DNA from: Prunus persica
Taxonomy: Eukaryota > Streptophyta > Magnoliopsida > Rosales > Rosaceae
Direction: 5' to 3'
DNA: 64,000 nucleotides
Assembly: GCF_000346465.2 (NCBI RefSeq)
Contig: NC_034015.1
Coordinates: 13,120,637 to 13,184,636 of the forward strand
This document shows positions 1-10,356 of the stretch, one piece after another. The position numbers and the translations under genes were made by a program. Numbering within the stretch: the first letter of the stretch is position 1; each line of letters starts with the position of its first letter. Below the pieces are notes generated by a model. It ran no database searches and was not told the DNA's origin. It worked only from the letters and a program-made list of their open reading frames with translations.

Positions 1-1
1 T

Positions 2-364
2 CTTCCCGGGGAGAAGGGGTCGGCGTCGGAGCACGTGCAGTGCGGGATCTTGGTCACGTGCGGGGAGTCGGAGGGAGGGGAGCTGCAGGTGAGGGAGGTG
101 AGCTTGCAGGTGGAGGACATGGATGGAATGCATTTGAACGGGAGGGAGGGTTTGGTAATTTTGCAGAGGGCGTTGGAGGGCAGAAAGGGAAGAAAGAGGA
201 GCAGGAGAGAAGAGGAGGGAAGAAAAAGATACGAAGAGTATTTGGAGAGGAAGAAGCAAAGGAAAGAGAAGAAGCTGAGGACAGAAGGGACATTAGACAC
301 TTTGTGTGTGGCTTTTGGGGTATTGGGGTTTTTCGTCTTTTGGTTATTTATTCTATGCAGATGA
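2..364 (+). CDS. 3' end of an unrecognised gene, C-terminal membrane-tail protein (partial)
   Basis: The open frame runs in from the window edge, with the first full codon at base 2, and stops at TGA 362-364, so only about the last 120 residues are visible. The visible part has a beta-rich looking stretch (VREVSLQVEDMDGMHLNG), then a very basic and acidic segment rich in K, R and E (probable helix or coiled coil, bases about 180-280), then a single hydrophobic segment near the C-terminus (LCVAFGVLGFFVFWLFILC) ending two residues later. That layout suggests a tail-anchored or single-pass membrane protein. I do not recognise the family. The start lies outside the window; the GTG at 35 is an internal Val codon, not a start. 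GC-rich third positions support real coding sequence compared with the AT-rich DNA after 365. Confidence 0.6.
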   Translation, partial: LPGEKGSASEHVQCGILVTCGESEGGELQVREVSLQVEDMDGMHLNGREGLVILQRALEGRKGRKRSRREEEGRKRYEEYLERKKQRKEKKLRTEGTLDTLCVAFGVLGFFVFWLFILCR

Positions 365-436
365 AACTCAAATTCTTCTTCTTTTTTTCCTGTTATTTTC
401 TTTCAGCGGTTTAGAAGAAGCATATTGGCAGGAAAA

Positions 437-440
437 TATA

Positions 441-463
<23 letters not shown>
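437..463. repeat. (AT)n microsatellite
   Basis: An uninterrupted run of AT dinucleotides about 70 bp past the stop codon of the edge gene, probably in or just after its 3' UTR. Likely polymorphic in length. Confidence 0.9.
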
Positions 464-471
<8 letters not shown>

Positions 472-554
472 GAAGTGTTCATAGCTTTATTTCTCATAAA
501 GAATATAGTTGTAAAAGGGATGAGGTTGACACTCACACGACACGGTTTATGTTG

Positions 555-1232
555 TATCATGTGGAACGAAATACAAAATGAATCATGTTGTATTTGTGTC
601 TTATTGTGTTTAAGCAAGATATCAGGTATTTAAATTCTATCAATCGAATTATTGTTAGATGTAGATATATTGCGGATCATGTTAGAAAAATATTTTGTAT
701 CACGTAAAATAGTAACTTTAAAAGAAATTTAACTAATACACAAAATGAATTATTTTGTATTGTGTCTAAGCAAGATATCATATATTCAAATTCGATGAAT
801 TGAATTATTGTTAGATGTAGACTCATCGTGGATTACGTTAGAAAAATATCTCGTGTCACCAAATATAGCAACTTTAAGAGAAACTTCACTAATGCACAAA
901 ATAATTATGTTGTATTATGTCCAAGCAAGATACTGTGTGTTCAAATTTGATGAATCATATTATTGTCAGATGTAGATCTATCATGTGGATCATGTCAGAA
1001 AAATATCTTGTGTCATAAAAAAATAGTAACATGAAAAGAAATTTCACTAAACTTCACTAATACACAAAATGAATTATGTTGTATTAAGTCCAAGCAAGAT
1101 ATCGTGTACTCAAATTTGATGAATTGTATTATTATTAGATGTAGACTTGTCATGCAGATCATATTAGAAAAATATATTGTGTCACGAAAAAATAGTAACA
1201 TGAAAAGAAATTTCACTAGTACACAAACTACC
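555..1232. repeat. Degenerate tandem array, unit about 155-170 bp, four and a half copies
   Basis: The marker AAGCAAGATA recurs at about 613, 768, 923 and 1092, giving spacings of 155, 155 and 169 bp. Each unit holds the same ordered landmarks: CAAAATGAATTATGTTGTAT, then AAGCAAGATA, then GAATTGTATTATTGTTAGATG, then GTTAGAAAAATAT, then a run like AATAGTAAC followed by AGAAATTTCACTAA. Copies differ by many substitutions and small indels; the third-to-fourth spacing is longer because ACTAAACTTCACTAA is duplicated near 1045. Open frames here are short and not shared between copies, so it looks non-coding: a minisatellite or a decayed element with internal repeats. A partial copy begins near 555. 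Confidence 0.8.
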
Positions 1233-2378
1233 AAATCAGGTAAGTTTTTTTTTTTTCTCCTTCTCTATCAATATTCCCAAAAAAGAAAGAAGAAGAAAAT
1301 GAGATGTGGAGAAACAGGATATCTCACTTGTGAAGCAAAGCATCCGAAGACATCGAAAAAAGGCAAAACGACTCGCTCCGCTAACTAATTAGTAACTACT
1401 ACCTACTTGGGCATACAATTAAATTGAAAAATGTTGTGTCGAGTCCTAGAAAGTGCCATGACATGAGAGCGTGACTGCCCTTTCTGACGCGACAAGAGGC
1501 CACCAAGAAAACCGGTTTTGGGCGGTGGTTGTTAATTCACGGGGAGATGATTTAAGGAAGAGGAGAAGTGGTGAATGAATAGTCTCTCTCATGTCTCATG
1601 TGTGTTTTCGGTTTGTGTTTTGGGTTTTTTTTTTTTATAATTTTAATTTTATAATGGAGGCCCTTTTGTTTTTTTTCTTCAGCAAAGCATATTATGTTTT
1701 TGTGGGTCTGAATTTGGGTTATTGTTTAGATGGGTCTCCATAGCAGGTAACAGCCCAAGACGTAGGAAGAAAGTTTCATTTTAGGCATGCTGCTCTGCTT
1801 CTATTGTTTGTGGCACAAGTGTGTGTAATCAGAGAGAAACTTCCATGTAACGGGTTTATATCCTTCTTCTCTCTGTCTCTCTCATCACATGAGAATGACC
1901 CACTTGTTGTATGTGCAATGATATGGCCATTAGTCATGAAAAATGAAATATTTTCTGCACTCTTCATCAAAGCAATGAAATTTCTGTGTATGCATCCAAC
2001 ATAAGGAATTACAAGCATCGAAAAAGGAAGGCAAAAGAAAGAGGAACATGAATAGGGTAAACAAATATTTGAAATGCATGCTTACATAAACAAAAGCAAC
2101 ACATACATGTTCACATATTAGCTAAAAGCCCAACCTTCCATCATTCTTTGTCCTTGCCAAAATGTGTAGTGATTTTGGTATGTTTGCCAAAGTCCCATCA
2201 ACTCATCCAATGCAAAATTCCATATGTTCTTGCTTTTGTAATACCCTGCTATGCTTCTAAATTGTTTTCGAGAATAGGATAATACAGCAAACTCAGATGA
2301 AGTTGATTTTCCTTTCTCCAGGCATTTTCATTCTTCCTGCAAGTGCCTACCAGTAAGTTAAATGTTTATGAAAGTAGA
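1233..2378. other. Intergenic, no gene seen
   Basis: AT-rich DNA between the tandem array and the 3' end of the RRM gene. It contains poly-T and poly-A runs and a CT-rich stretch near 1866-1885. No convincing open frame, RNA gene or mobile element boundary was recognised. The right end probably includes the 3' UTR of the minus-strand RRM gene. Confidence 0.6.
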
Positions 2379-3680
2379 TCAGCTGTCCTTTATCGTATCA
2401 GGAGGTCCTCTTGCAATTGGCATTCCGCCACCATAATTGGCTTTCGGCTTTGCGTAGTCCACAAAAATCACACGTCCATTCAGTGCCTGCCGGTATTTTA
2501 AATCTGTTATTTTGGGATACCTAAGATCAAAAGAATCAAATGGATAAAGGAATACAGAAGACAGGGATGCACCTTTCCATTCATCTCCTCTAGGGCTTTG
2601 TGGGCTTCATCTTCTGAAGCAAAGGTCACAAACCCAAATCCTTTTGATCTGTCAGAAACTCTGTCTGTTACAATTTGAGCTGCCAAAGAAAAAAAAAGGG
2701 GGTTTAAGCACCAAATGACAGAATTTAATCAGTTCAGAGATAGTTGCCTTAGTATTCTTGCATGTGAAATATCCCACAAATCACCTTCAATCACTTGACC
2801 ATACTGAGAGAATGCTTCAGATAACCCCTTATCATTGGTGTAAAATGACAGCCCTACAAAATGGAGAGAAAAAGAAATCTACAAAGTGAAAAGAAGAAAC
2901 AATAATAACCCCCATTGAAAAAGTTAAGAAGATGATAAAAATAACAACTATGAACTCATATGTCATAACATGAAAATTTGGATGAGGGATCAATCTTTTT
3001 GCCAGCTTGAGCAAAACTAAAGCAAAAAAAAAAAAAAAAAAAAAAATTCTCAAACAAGCTTTACAGGTCAAATCATACAAGAACAAATTATCTCATGCAG
3101 AGAGTACAGAGTCAGAGAAATAAGAAGTCATTCCCATAACTTCTCATAGAATAACACCATGATTGCTACTTAAAATTCACCATTCTGATGAGAAATGTTT
3201 GAAGTACATAACGAACTGTTAAATGATATGTTTTCTTATAAACCGTGAGATTAGCTTGAAACAGAGTACGTGTGCGTACTCTGTTTCAATATATAATTTC
3301 TTTTTTATTGTGGGTAAATAACACTGAACAAGCATATCTCTATCTCTAACAGGCATTACTTCAAACACTTTGTCAACCTAGTTCAATTAATCATATATCA
3401 CCACCAACGTTAGCCAAAAGATCATCTTTTTTCTTCTTCTATTGCGTGTTACGTGGAAAAGATAACCCACGTGGATTAATTTCAGTTTTTAGGTATTATA
3501 TCTAATAAAGAAGAACAGATCATCAGAAATGGTAACAAAGCAGAGAGAGAGAGAGAGTATATTACCACCAACGAAAAGCTTAGTAGTTAATCCCCGGCAA
3601 GAGATTAGAAAAGCGGGAGGAATAAGGGAGGAATATGATAAACTAGGGCTTGACCTCACCAGTCTTCTAAGCATCGCCAT
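2379..3680 (-). CDS. S-RBP11: Small organelle-type RRM RNA-binding protein, S-RBP11-like
   Basis: A four-exon CDS encoding 132 aa: 3566-3680, 2785-2853, 2573-2679, 2379-2486. All introns are GT-AG and the frame closes at TGA 2379-2381. A short N-terminal extension rich in R, S and L (MAMLRRLVRSS onward, about 32 aa) looks like a mitochondrial or plastid transit peptide. It is followed by one RRM: RNP2 LFVGGL near residues 35-40 and RNP1 KGFGFVTF near residues 74-81. The tail MPIARGPPD matches the plant small RNA-binding protein 11 group (Arabidopsis At5g06210 type). Known relatives bind single-stranded RNA and are stress-responsive; a role here is inferred. GA runs at 3543-3556 (start of intron 1) and 3733-3753 (5' leader) flank the first exon. 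Intron 1 (2854-3565) contains a perfect hairpin. Confidence 0.92.
3256..3289. repeat. Perfect 15-bp inverted repeat with 4-nt loop
   Basis: TTGAAACAGAGTACG at 3256-3270 and its exact reverse complement at 3275-3289 are separated by TGTG. It lies in intron 1 of the S-RBP11-like gene. It is too short for a plant pre-miRNA. Confidence 0.9.
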
Positions 3681-4717
3681 TACTATGATACTCTGGTTCT
3701 GCTACCACTGTTGTCTTACCAGAGAGAAACTAGAGAGAGAGAGAGAGAGAGAGAAGAGGAAGGGGGCGGGGCGGCTGGGGCTTTCTGAAACCAAGTAATT
3801 TTAACGTTTACAGGGTTATTGGGTGGGCTGGATCCAATCCAATCCAAGCGACAGAAGAACCTGAAACCAAAAGAAGAAAGCTTTATAAAATCTTATAAAC
3901 GACGTCGTTTTTATGTTCTCGATTTCGAGAGGCTTATTTATAAAGAAAACTTTACAACATTCGTGCACTTCGAAATTGTAGAGATAGATTAACGACATTC
4001 GTGCACATTGCACATCGATATACCATCATCAGACACCATCCACACGAGGGCACCATGCTCAAATTTTATCTTGTGTCTCACGAGAAACACTTACACAGTG
4101 CTGTCGCAGTGCAGCACCCTCTCACATCCGGGGTGGGATCACATATCAGCCCACTGTGATAGGGTGCTTCGATGCGGCAGGACTACCGAAGAACTCGTGT
4201 CTCATAGTAAGATAGAAAGGATGGCCAGGCTAAGGGAATTAAAAAGGATAAGGAAGAAAAAGGTTATTCATGTATATTCTGTGTACCTGCTACGCAGCAA
4301 TAAAAGAAATAAAATAAATCCATAATCACAACGTCTTAACATAAGTTTGAATACAACTAATACAACCAAACCTCCTAAAGAACCAAAATTACTCCTCCAA
4401 ATTAAACATTGGAAATAAAAAGAGCAAAAAAAAACTCAACTAAGTATTACAAACATTAAATTCCAGGGGGAGATACATATGGATTAACAAACAGGCCAAG
4501 TGAGTGCCACCCTTGCAACCCTCCCAAGTCAGTAATTCCTCACGAAAGTTGACAAGCTCAGAGCGGAGAGAAGTTTTGGCGGATGTTACCCCTTAGCTGT
4601 TGTGCTGCCATTATTCTTGAGGACCAAAGTAGAATAACTATATACAGAACTTATTCTACATGATTTTGTACTCATATCAAATTTGCAGAGGACGACCCCG
4701 CTGGTTCCACTAAGTTA
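3681..4717. other. Intergenic, RRM gene promoter and DCP1 3' flank
   Basis: Between two minus-strand genes. 3681-3790 is the 5' leader and promoter side of the RRM gene, with a (GA)n run at 3733-3753. The DCP1 3' UTR must lie just below 4718. A repeated CATTCGTGCAC appears near 3958 and 3996. No gene or mobile element boundary was recognised. Confidence 0.55.
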
Positions 4718-7700
4718 TCATGTATGGTGCACTTTCAGCAATGCTTGGTATAACATGTCGATGAATTGGTCGTCCTAACAGAATAACCACACACGAGTAA
4801 GCTAATAATTGACAAAACTTTACATTGAGGATGCTTATAACGTCGGAGGCCAAATGTACAATACAAGTCAAACATATTATCACTTTAAGATGCATCTATA
4901 GTTGATACACTGACTTCCTTTCTTGCTAGAAATTGATAACATATATACACTACTTCATACATTTTTTCAAAGTGACAATAATACCTGAACAAGAGACAAA
5001 AGACGAAAATACCTGAACCAGCATCAGCAGTGCTTCGCGAACTTTTTCTCTGTTAATAAGAGGCCCATCATTGGGAGCCAGAGGAGCAGAATTTGGAGTT
5101 AAAGATGGTGGGGGCGTCGGTGGTGGAAAGGGTTGAAGCATTGGAGTACCATAAGGGCGTTGCAGATTCAGGGGAGGATGAAGTGCGGCAGCAGTTGGCA
5201 CAGCTGAAGCAACAGGTGGTATAATCAACGAAGATGAAGAAGCAGGGAGAGGGAAGAAAGAAGAGGGCTTTATAAGATTAGTGACTCGATTGTTGCTGGT
5301 GGTTAGATCAGAGGGGACATGCTGGGGGGTTGGCGTAGATGGGACTGAAAGGGAAAGGGGTGGTGGTTGTGGAGTTGGTGCAGGAGGTGAAACAGCACTG
5401 GGTGCATAGGAAGACGCTGGAACAGTTCCAGCAGAATGATAGGCCTGTCTTGAATTTGTTGGGTTTGTAGTATTACCTCCAATATTCATAGCTGCCTGCA
5501 GTAAGATTAGGGGAAAATATGTTCAGCCCTCATTGGAAACAAGCTACAGCGAGTAAAGAGATACTGAGTAAGGACAACACACAACCCAAAACTACATCAG
5601 TCAAGTTTCTTAGAAAACTTCTATCCGGAAAAAGAGAAGAAGAAAGGGTTTTTTACAGAAACATTTTAGCCAAAACACTACTATCTGTAAAAACTAAAGC
5701 ATCAGAAATAAGCTTTTCTTCATCTCCTGCACCTACTTGTATCTCTAATACTTATAATTCCAATGTCTGTTCTCAAACTTAATCTTAGACCCACACTCTT
5801 TCTATTATTGGTATTGCTTCTGAATCATATTTTCATTATCCGGGCCTAAGAAAGAGAAAAACAAAATGTCCTCAAGCTATAAAGAAGTTCAAAGCATTGC
5901 TAAGTGTTTGGTATTTTCTAGGACCAATGGATATCTCAGAGGATAAGGATTGGAATTAAGTTCAGTCAACTGCAGAACCAATAGATTTTAGAGAGGGGAA
6001 AATAGCTCAGACTTGGGGTGAACTTCATCCAGACATGCCCAGTACCAAACAATGAGTTCTTTAGGCAATGCCTATGAACTAGAGAATTTGGCATTCTTGA
6101 AATAAATTTAAAAGCATTTCAACCATAGGATTAAATACATATTTACAGATGATGCATAACGAAAATGAACCACAGTTCTCAACTTCAAAAGTTCTAGATG
6201 ACACAAAAATAAGCAGATTGCCACCACATTCTCTGGGAAAGCCACTATGCAGAAAATCATACCAGGTAGTTCACAAAGGAAGAATCTTCAGGGGCATCAG
6301 TGGCAGTAGAGGCATTCAAAGATGGCTCCAGTGGCCCCTCCATGACCAACATGGATGGGACTGCTTCAAGTTCTTCAAACTCGCTACAATGTAACATTCA
6401 GAATGAAAATTAGATGTAACCCAACTAAGGATGCATCTCCTGATATGGCAGAGAAAATGGCATATTATATTCCCAAAAGACAAAGCTTGTAACATAAAAA
6501 TATTAGAAACTACATGACCTTGATAAGAAAAGAGAAACCATACCAAAGAAGTTATCTAACAGAGAGATATTACCCCTCCTATCAAATTTCCATTTTCGGG
6601 AAATATATTATATAAGTTATTTAACATCACACCAATTCATGCAGAAGCTAAATTTATATGGCTAAAATTGGAGAAAATAATTCTGAATCTAACACAGAAA
6701 GTAAAAAGAAAACGTATAATGCAATTGGAACTATGACCATTCCAGTTTCAATACTTATACAAGGGGGAAATTGGGGGAATAACCTTTTGCTTGAAGCTAC
6801 TTTGGACTTTGGAGGAACCTTTGAGTATGCATTAAGGATCCTGTAAAATAAAAAACATTAGAATACAAATTTGTAAATGTGGCTTATTTACATCACCATA
6901 GCTGCATGCAGACACTGATCTACGTATCCAGTAATTTCAAATCACCATTTTACTGCTTTAGATCCCATGATATGCTTTGTGTTTGTATGCATATCATATG
7001 CATGCATCTGGGACACACGTATATTCTATATGTATAATTCCTAAAGTTGCTAATGTCAAGCTCTTGTAACTGCAACTCTCATGGGCAAGTATTAACCAAA
7101 AATAAATAAATCCTTTATGTGGTATTTACCATCAGCCATGTGCAACTGGATGTTTTGAACTCTACAGTAAACTAACAACAAACAGTTTACAAACAAACTG
7201 GGAAGTATAAAAAGGATAAGAAAGATATTGCACCTAGTAAAGAGATTTGCAACTTCCTCACATTCACGGGGATTATAAAACCAAATTCCATTAACTTCTT
7301 GGGCTGCATTCCTATACAACAAATATGGAACTTGTACTTCATACTCAAAATCTCCCAAGAGATTCTCCACTAGGTTATCTGTACAAGATAAAACCACATA
7401 TTAATGTAAAATTAATACCTACAAGGGCATATGCATAGTTGTATGTAAATGCATGCACAACATATTTTACTAACATAACTAGAGGAGATATTGTAAGAAG
7501 ATAGTATGTACACAATTTCCTAATAAGAATATGCTCATAAACAAAAGAGAATGACCTTATGAAAAGAAAAAACACTCATTTTAAAACTATCTAGAAATTT
7601 AACCACTTAGTTCCATTTTCTTTTCTGGGATAAGAAACAAAGTTTAGACCCTAGTTCATAGGTTAGACAAGAAGCTAAAAGTAGATTTCTTGTGACAGGC

Positions 7701-8856
7701 AACCAGTTACCTCTGAACTTTCGCTCTCAAATCATTGTTTCTCTTACTGAATTTATTTTCTATGGCACTTAAAAAACAAGCTCCATCTTTTATCAACTTT
7801 GTGACAATTTTGACTTTACATTGATCTATTTCTCAAATTTTCATGAACATGAATATCATGCCACTTTGAAGAGACCAAATATCCCAAGCTTCTCATCAAC
7901 TGATATGAATCAATCTTGAGAATTATCCATAGATCAGTGACGTGCTTGAACCATAAGTTTCGCTTATTTATATTTTTTGAGGAAGCAGACTAAACCATTT
8001 ATTTTTACTTCTTATCTTCGCTTAAAAGACTGTCCAAAGAAACATTTAATCACAGCAGAGAAAATGGTAATGATGATTGATACAAACAGTAGCAAACCAG
8101 CAAGTCAGATATAGATTTTACCATAGTGGTAAAATGCGCTACAATACTGTGATACCAAATGGAAATCAATAAAGAGCATACCTCAAATATAAACTACAGT
8201 GAACAGTGAGAATCGGTACCTGTATTACGCCGATTCATTACAATGAACTGGAACCGTGGTTGAGTATTCCTTAACAATACAATAGTATCAATATTAGGTA
8301 AGTCAACCATCTTTATGAATAAACAAAATACTCGTTCCTTGATAATACAACAGTTTAAGACTAGGTGAGCCAATCATCAATATAAATAAACACAACCCAT
8401 AGAAAAATTCACTCAAAACTTTAAAGGAACAAAATGCAAGCTTACTACCAAAACAGATACAAAACAATCACCCAAAAAAGAATTATTTACCTTTTAACAA
8501 CAAAGAGAGACCCTTCAACATCCTTGCGACTCTGCAAAAATCCAAACATATTTTGAAAACTATTAGATATTAATGTAACCAGTAGAACAAGTCAACTATT
8601 AATTTGGTTTAATTCTGAAAACCCTTGCATCTTCTTATGTTTCACTTAATTTTCTCCGCAACCAAGCGGAGAAGTGAAATACGATTGAGAAACGAACCCA
8701 TTGATTGCTCTCGATGTTGAATTCGTAGAAGGTTACATGCGCGGCCGTAATCAGAATCTCTTCGATGAAGGGATCGATTCTCTGCAGCACCGTGAGATTG
8801 AGCATTTTGGTGCTTTGCTGATCGAGATTTGGCATCAATTTCCCCGTCTGAGACAT
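4718..8856 (-). CDS. DCP1: mRNA-decapping enzyme subunit DCP1
   Basis: Eight coding exons: 8698-8856, 8491-8531, 8220-8269, 7234-7378, 6784-6840, 6263-6383, 5013-5495, 4718-4774. They are joined by GT-AG introns into 370 aa, stop TGA 4718-4720. The N-terminal EVH1 domain (about residues 1-135) begins with the family-typical NLTVLQRIDPFIEEILIT and carries AAHVTFYEFN, VENLLGDFEYEVQVPYLLYR and NGIWFYN. A proline- and serine-rich linker follows, with the conserved motif YGTPMLQPFPPPTPPPSL. The C-terminal helix (REKVREALLMLVQDDQFIDM) is the trimerisation domain. DCP1 activates DCP2 in P-bodies, where mRNA caps are removed before 5'-3' decay. If the exon 7 donor at 5012 is missed, translation continues as VFSSFVS and ends at 4950, so retention would remove the C-terminal helix. 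A 44-bp GA run lies about 95 bp upstream of the ATG. Confidence 0.95.
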
Positions 8857-8949
8857 TTTTGATTGGCGGAGAACAACCTTAAACCCTAGAGGTGATTTCC
8901 CTTTGAACTTTCCGTTTTATTTTCCCGGGAAAGTTACAGAAGCTACGGG

Positions 8950-8950
<1 letters not shown>

Positions 8951-8994
<44 letters not shown>
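8951..8994. repeat. (GA)n microsatellite in the DCP1 5' leader
   Basis: An uninterrupted GA run, read as CT in the direction of DCP1. CT-rich leaders at this position are common in plant housekeeping genes, so it may be a GAGA-type promoter element as well as a polymorphic microsatellite. Confidence 0.9.
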
Positions 8995-8998
<4 letters not shown>

Positions 8999-10356
8999 AG
9001 CGTGTGATGGAAGAACAGTGTTCCAATGGAGCTACACAGATTTGCTGCGCTTACTTATTATTGTCAAATTACAATAATGTCCTCACCATCTCGGTTATGT
9101 TGTGGGCTTGGAGGCCCATTTTGTCAGACACATGCGGACCATAGTCCAATCCAATGTCTCCAAAAAGACAACGGAAAAAATAAAAATAAAAGTCTAACTT
9201 TGTAGATTCTTGTGGTCAACCTATGAAAACCTAGACGGTAGGATTGGATATATGTCGCAAATTAAATCTACTTATATATTTAATGAATATAATTTAATAA
9301 TTTAATAAATATGTAATTAATTTTTAATTTAAATACTTATTGAAAAAGTGTTAAATCTAATTTTTTAGTTAAGACCACAATCATCGTGCCATTTTATTTG
9401 AATGAATTAATTTTGAAAATTATTTTAAATTGGTATTCAAACTTTGAAAACTAAACAAACTCATATCTAATTTTGTGAAAATCATACACCTAAACCCTAT
9501 CATGGTGCCCTTTTTTTTTTTTTTTTAATTAACTACATAAAACCTTCAGAATTTGGAAAGTCGTTTCAAATTGGTATCTGAACTTCAAAAATCCATATCC
9601 AAATTCACAAAAACCTTACACTTAAACCCTTATGTTAGCAACTTTTAAGAATTATGTTAAATACTAATGTTAATACCACACTTTAGTTTTTTTGTGCACT
9701 GAATATGATGAGAAAATCAGGACATATATTTGGTAGGAAATTAATGCTGAGATTGTTGATTTTGGGGTTCAAATATCCTCTCTTCTTCTCCACAAAATCC
9801 TCAATCAATAGGTCTTGTTTGATATCCTACTAAAAAAAAGAAAAGGAAAATTATGATTCTTTTTAAAAATATGAATTTTCAAATAGTGATTTTAAAATCT
9901 AAAAACTTGTTTGGTATTGAACTCCAAATTATTTTTAAGATCTACAAAGATTGAAATTAAAATCAGAAAATCAGAAACCCAAGATTCCCATTTAAAAAAA
10001 TAGGTCTACTAAACGGATTTTTATGATTTTGAACTTAAAATATGTTTTCGAGTTTATAAAATTAGATCCAAGTAGTATGCCAGACCCTTACTTACCGATA
10101 CCATCTTTTTTTTTTTTTTTTTCTGTAACAACGTAGGGTTCAGATTGTTGTTTTTTTTTTCTTTTTCCAAATACAATAAGAAAAATAAATAAATAGAACT
10201 GATTATATATTGAATGATTTTAATTGTTTAGGATTCTCAAACAAACAAAAAAGCCTAAATCCAAGGAAGCTGCTGGTTCTATGTTTAATTAGAGGCCTCA
10301 TTGAAGTGTAGCACAAGAAACAAACTCTATCACTTGGGTTCTGAAAGCTCCATCAG
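8995..10356. other. AT-rich intergenic region between DCP1 and the DUF2828 gene
   Basis: Divergent upstream space for DCP1 (minus) and the DUF2828 gene (plus). It contains a repeated phrase about AAACCTTACACTTAAACCC near 9490 and 9610, showing a degenerate local duplication of roughly 110-120 bp. A MITE-like segment lies at about 9811-10087. No open frame of interest. Confidence 0.5.
9811..10087. mobile_element. Possible MITE with weak terminal inverted repeats
   Basis: The left end reads GGTCTTGTTTGATATCCTAC and the reverse complement of the right end reads GGTCTGGCATACTACTTGG, an imperfect inverted match around a GTTTGGTAT-like motif. The interior is AT-rich and non-coding, and has phrases such as AACTTGTTTGGTATTGAA. 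The size (about 277 bp) and end motif resemble other fold-back elements in this window (62.9-63.2 kb). No target duplication was confirmed. Confidence 0.35.

Noticed and set aside
54..293. Minus-strand open frame rich in Ser and Pro
   Set aside because: It is antisense to the better-supported plus-strand frame at 2-364 and only reflects its purine bias.
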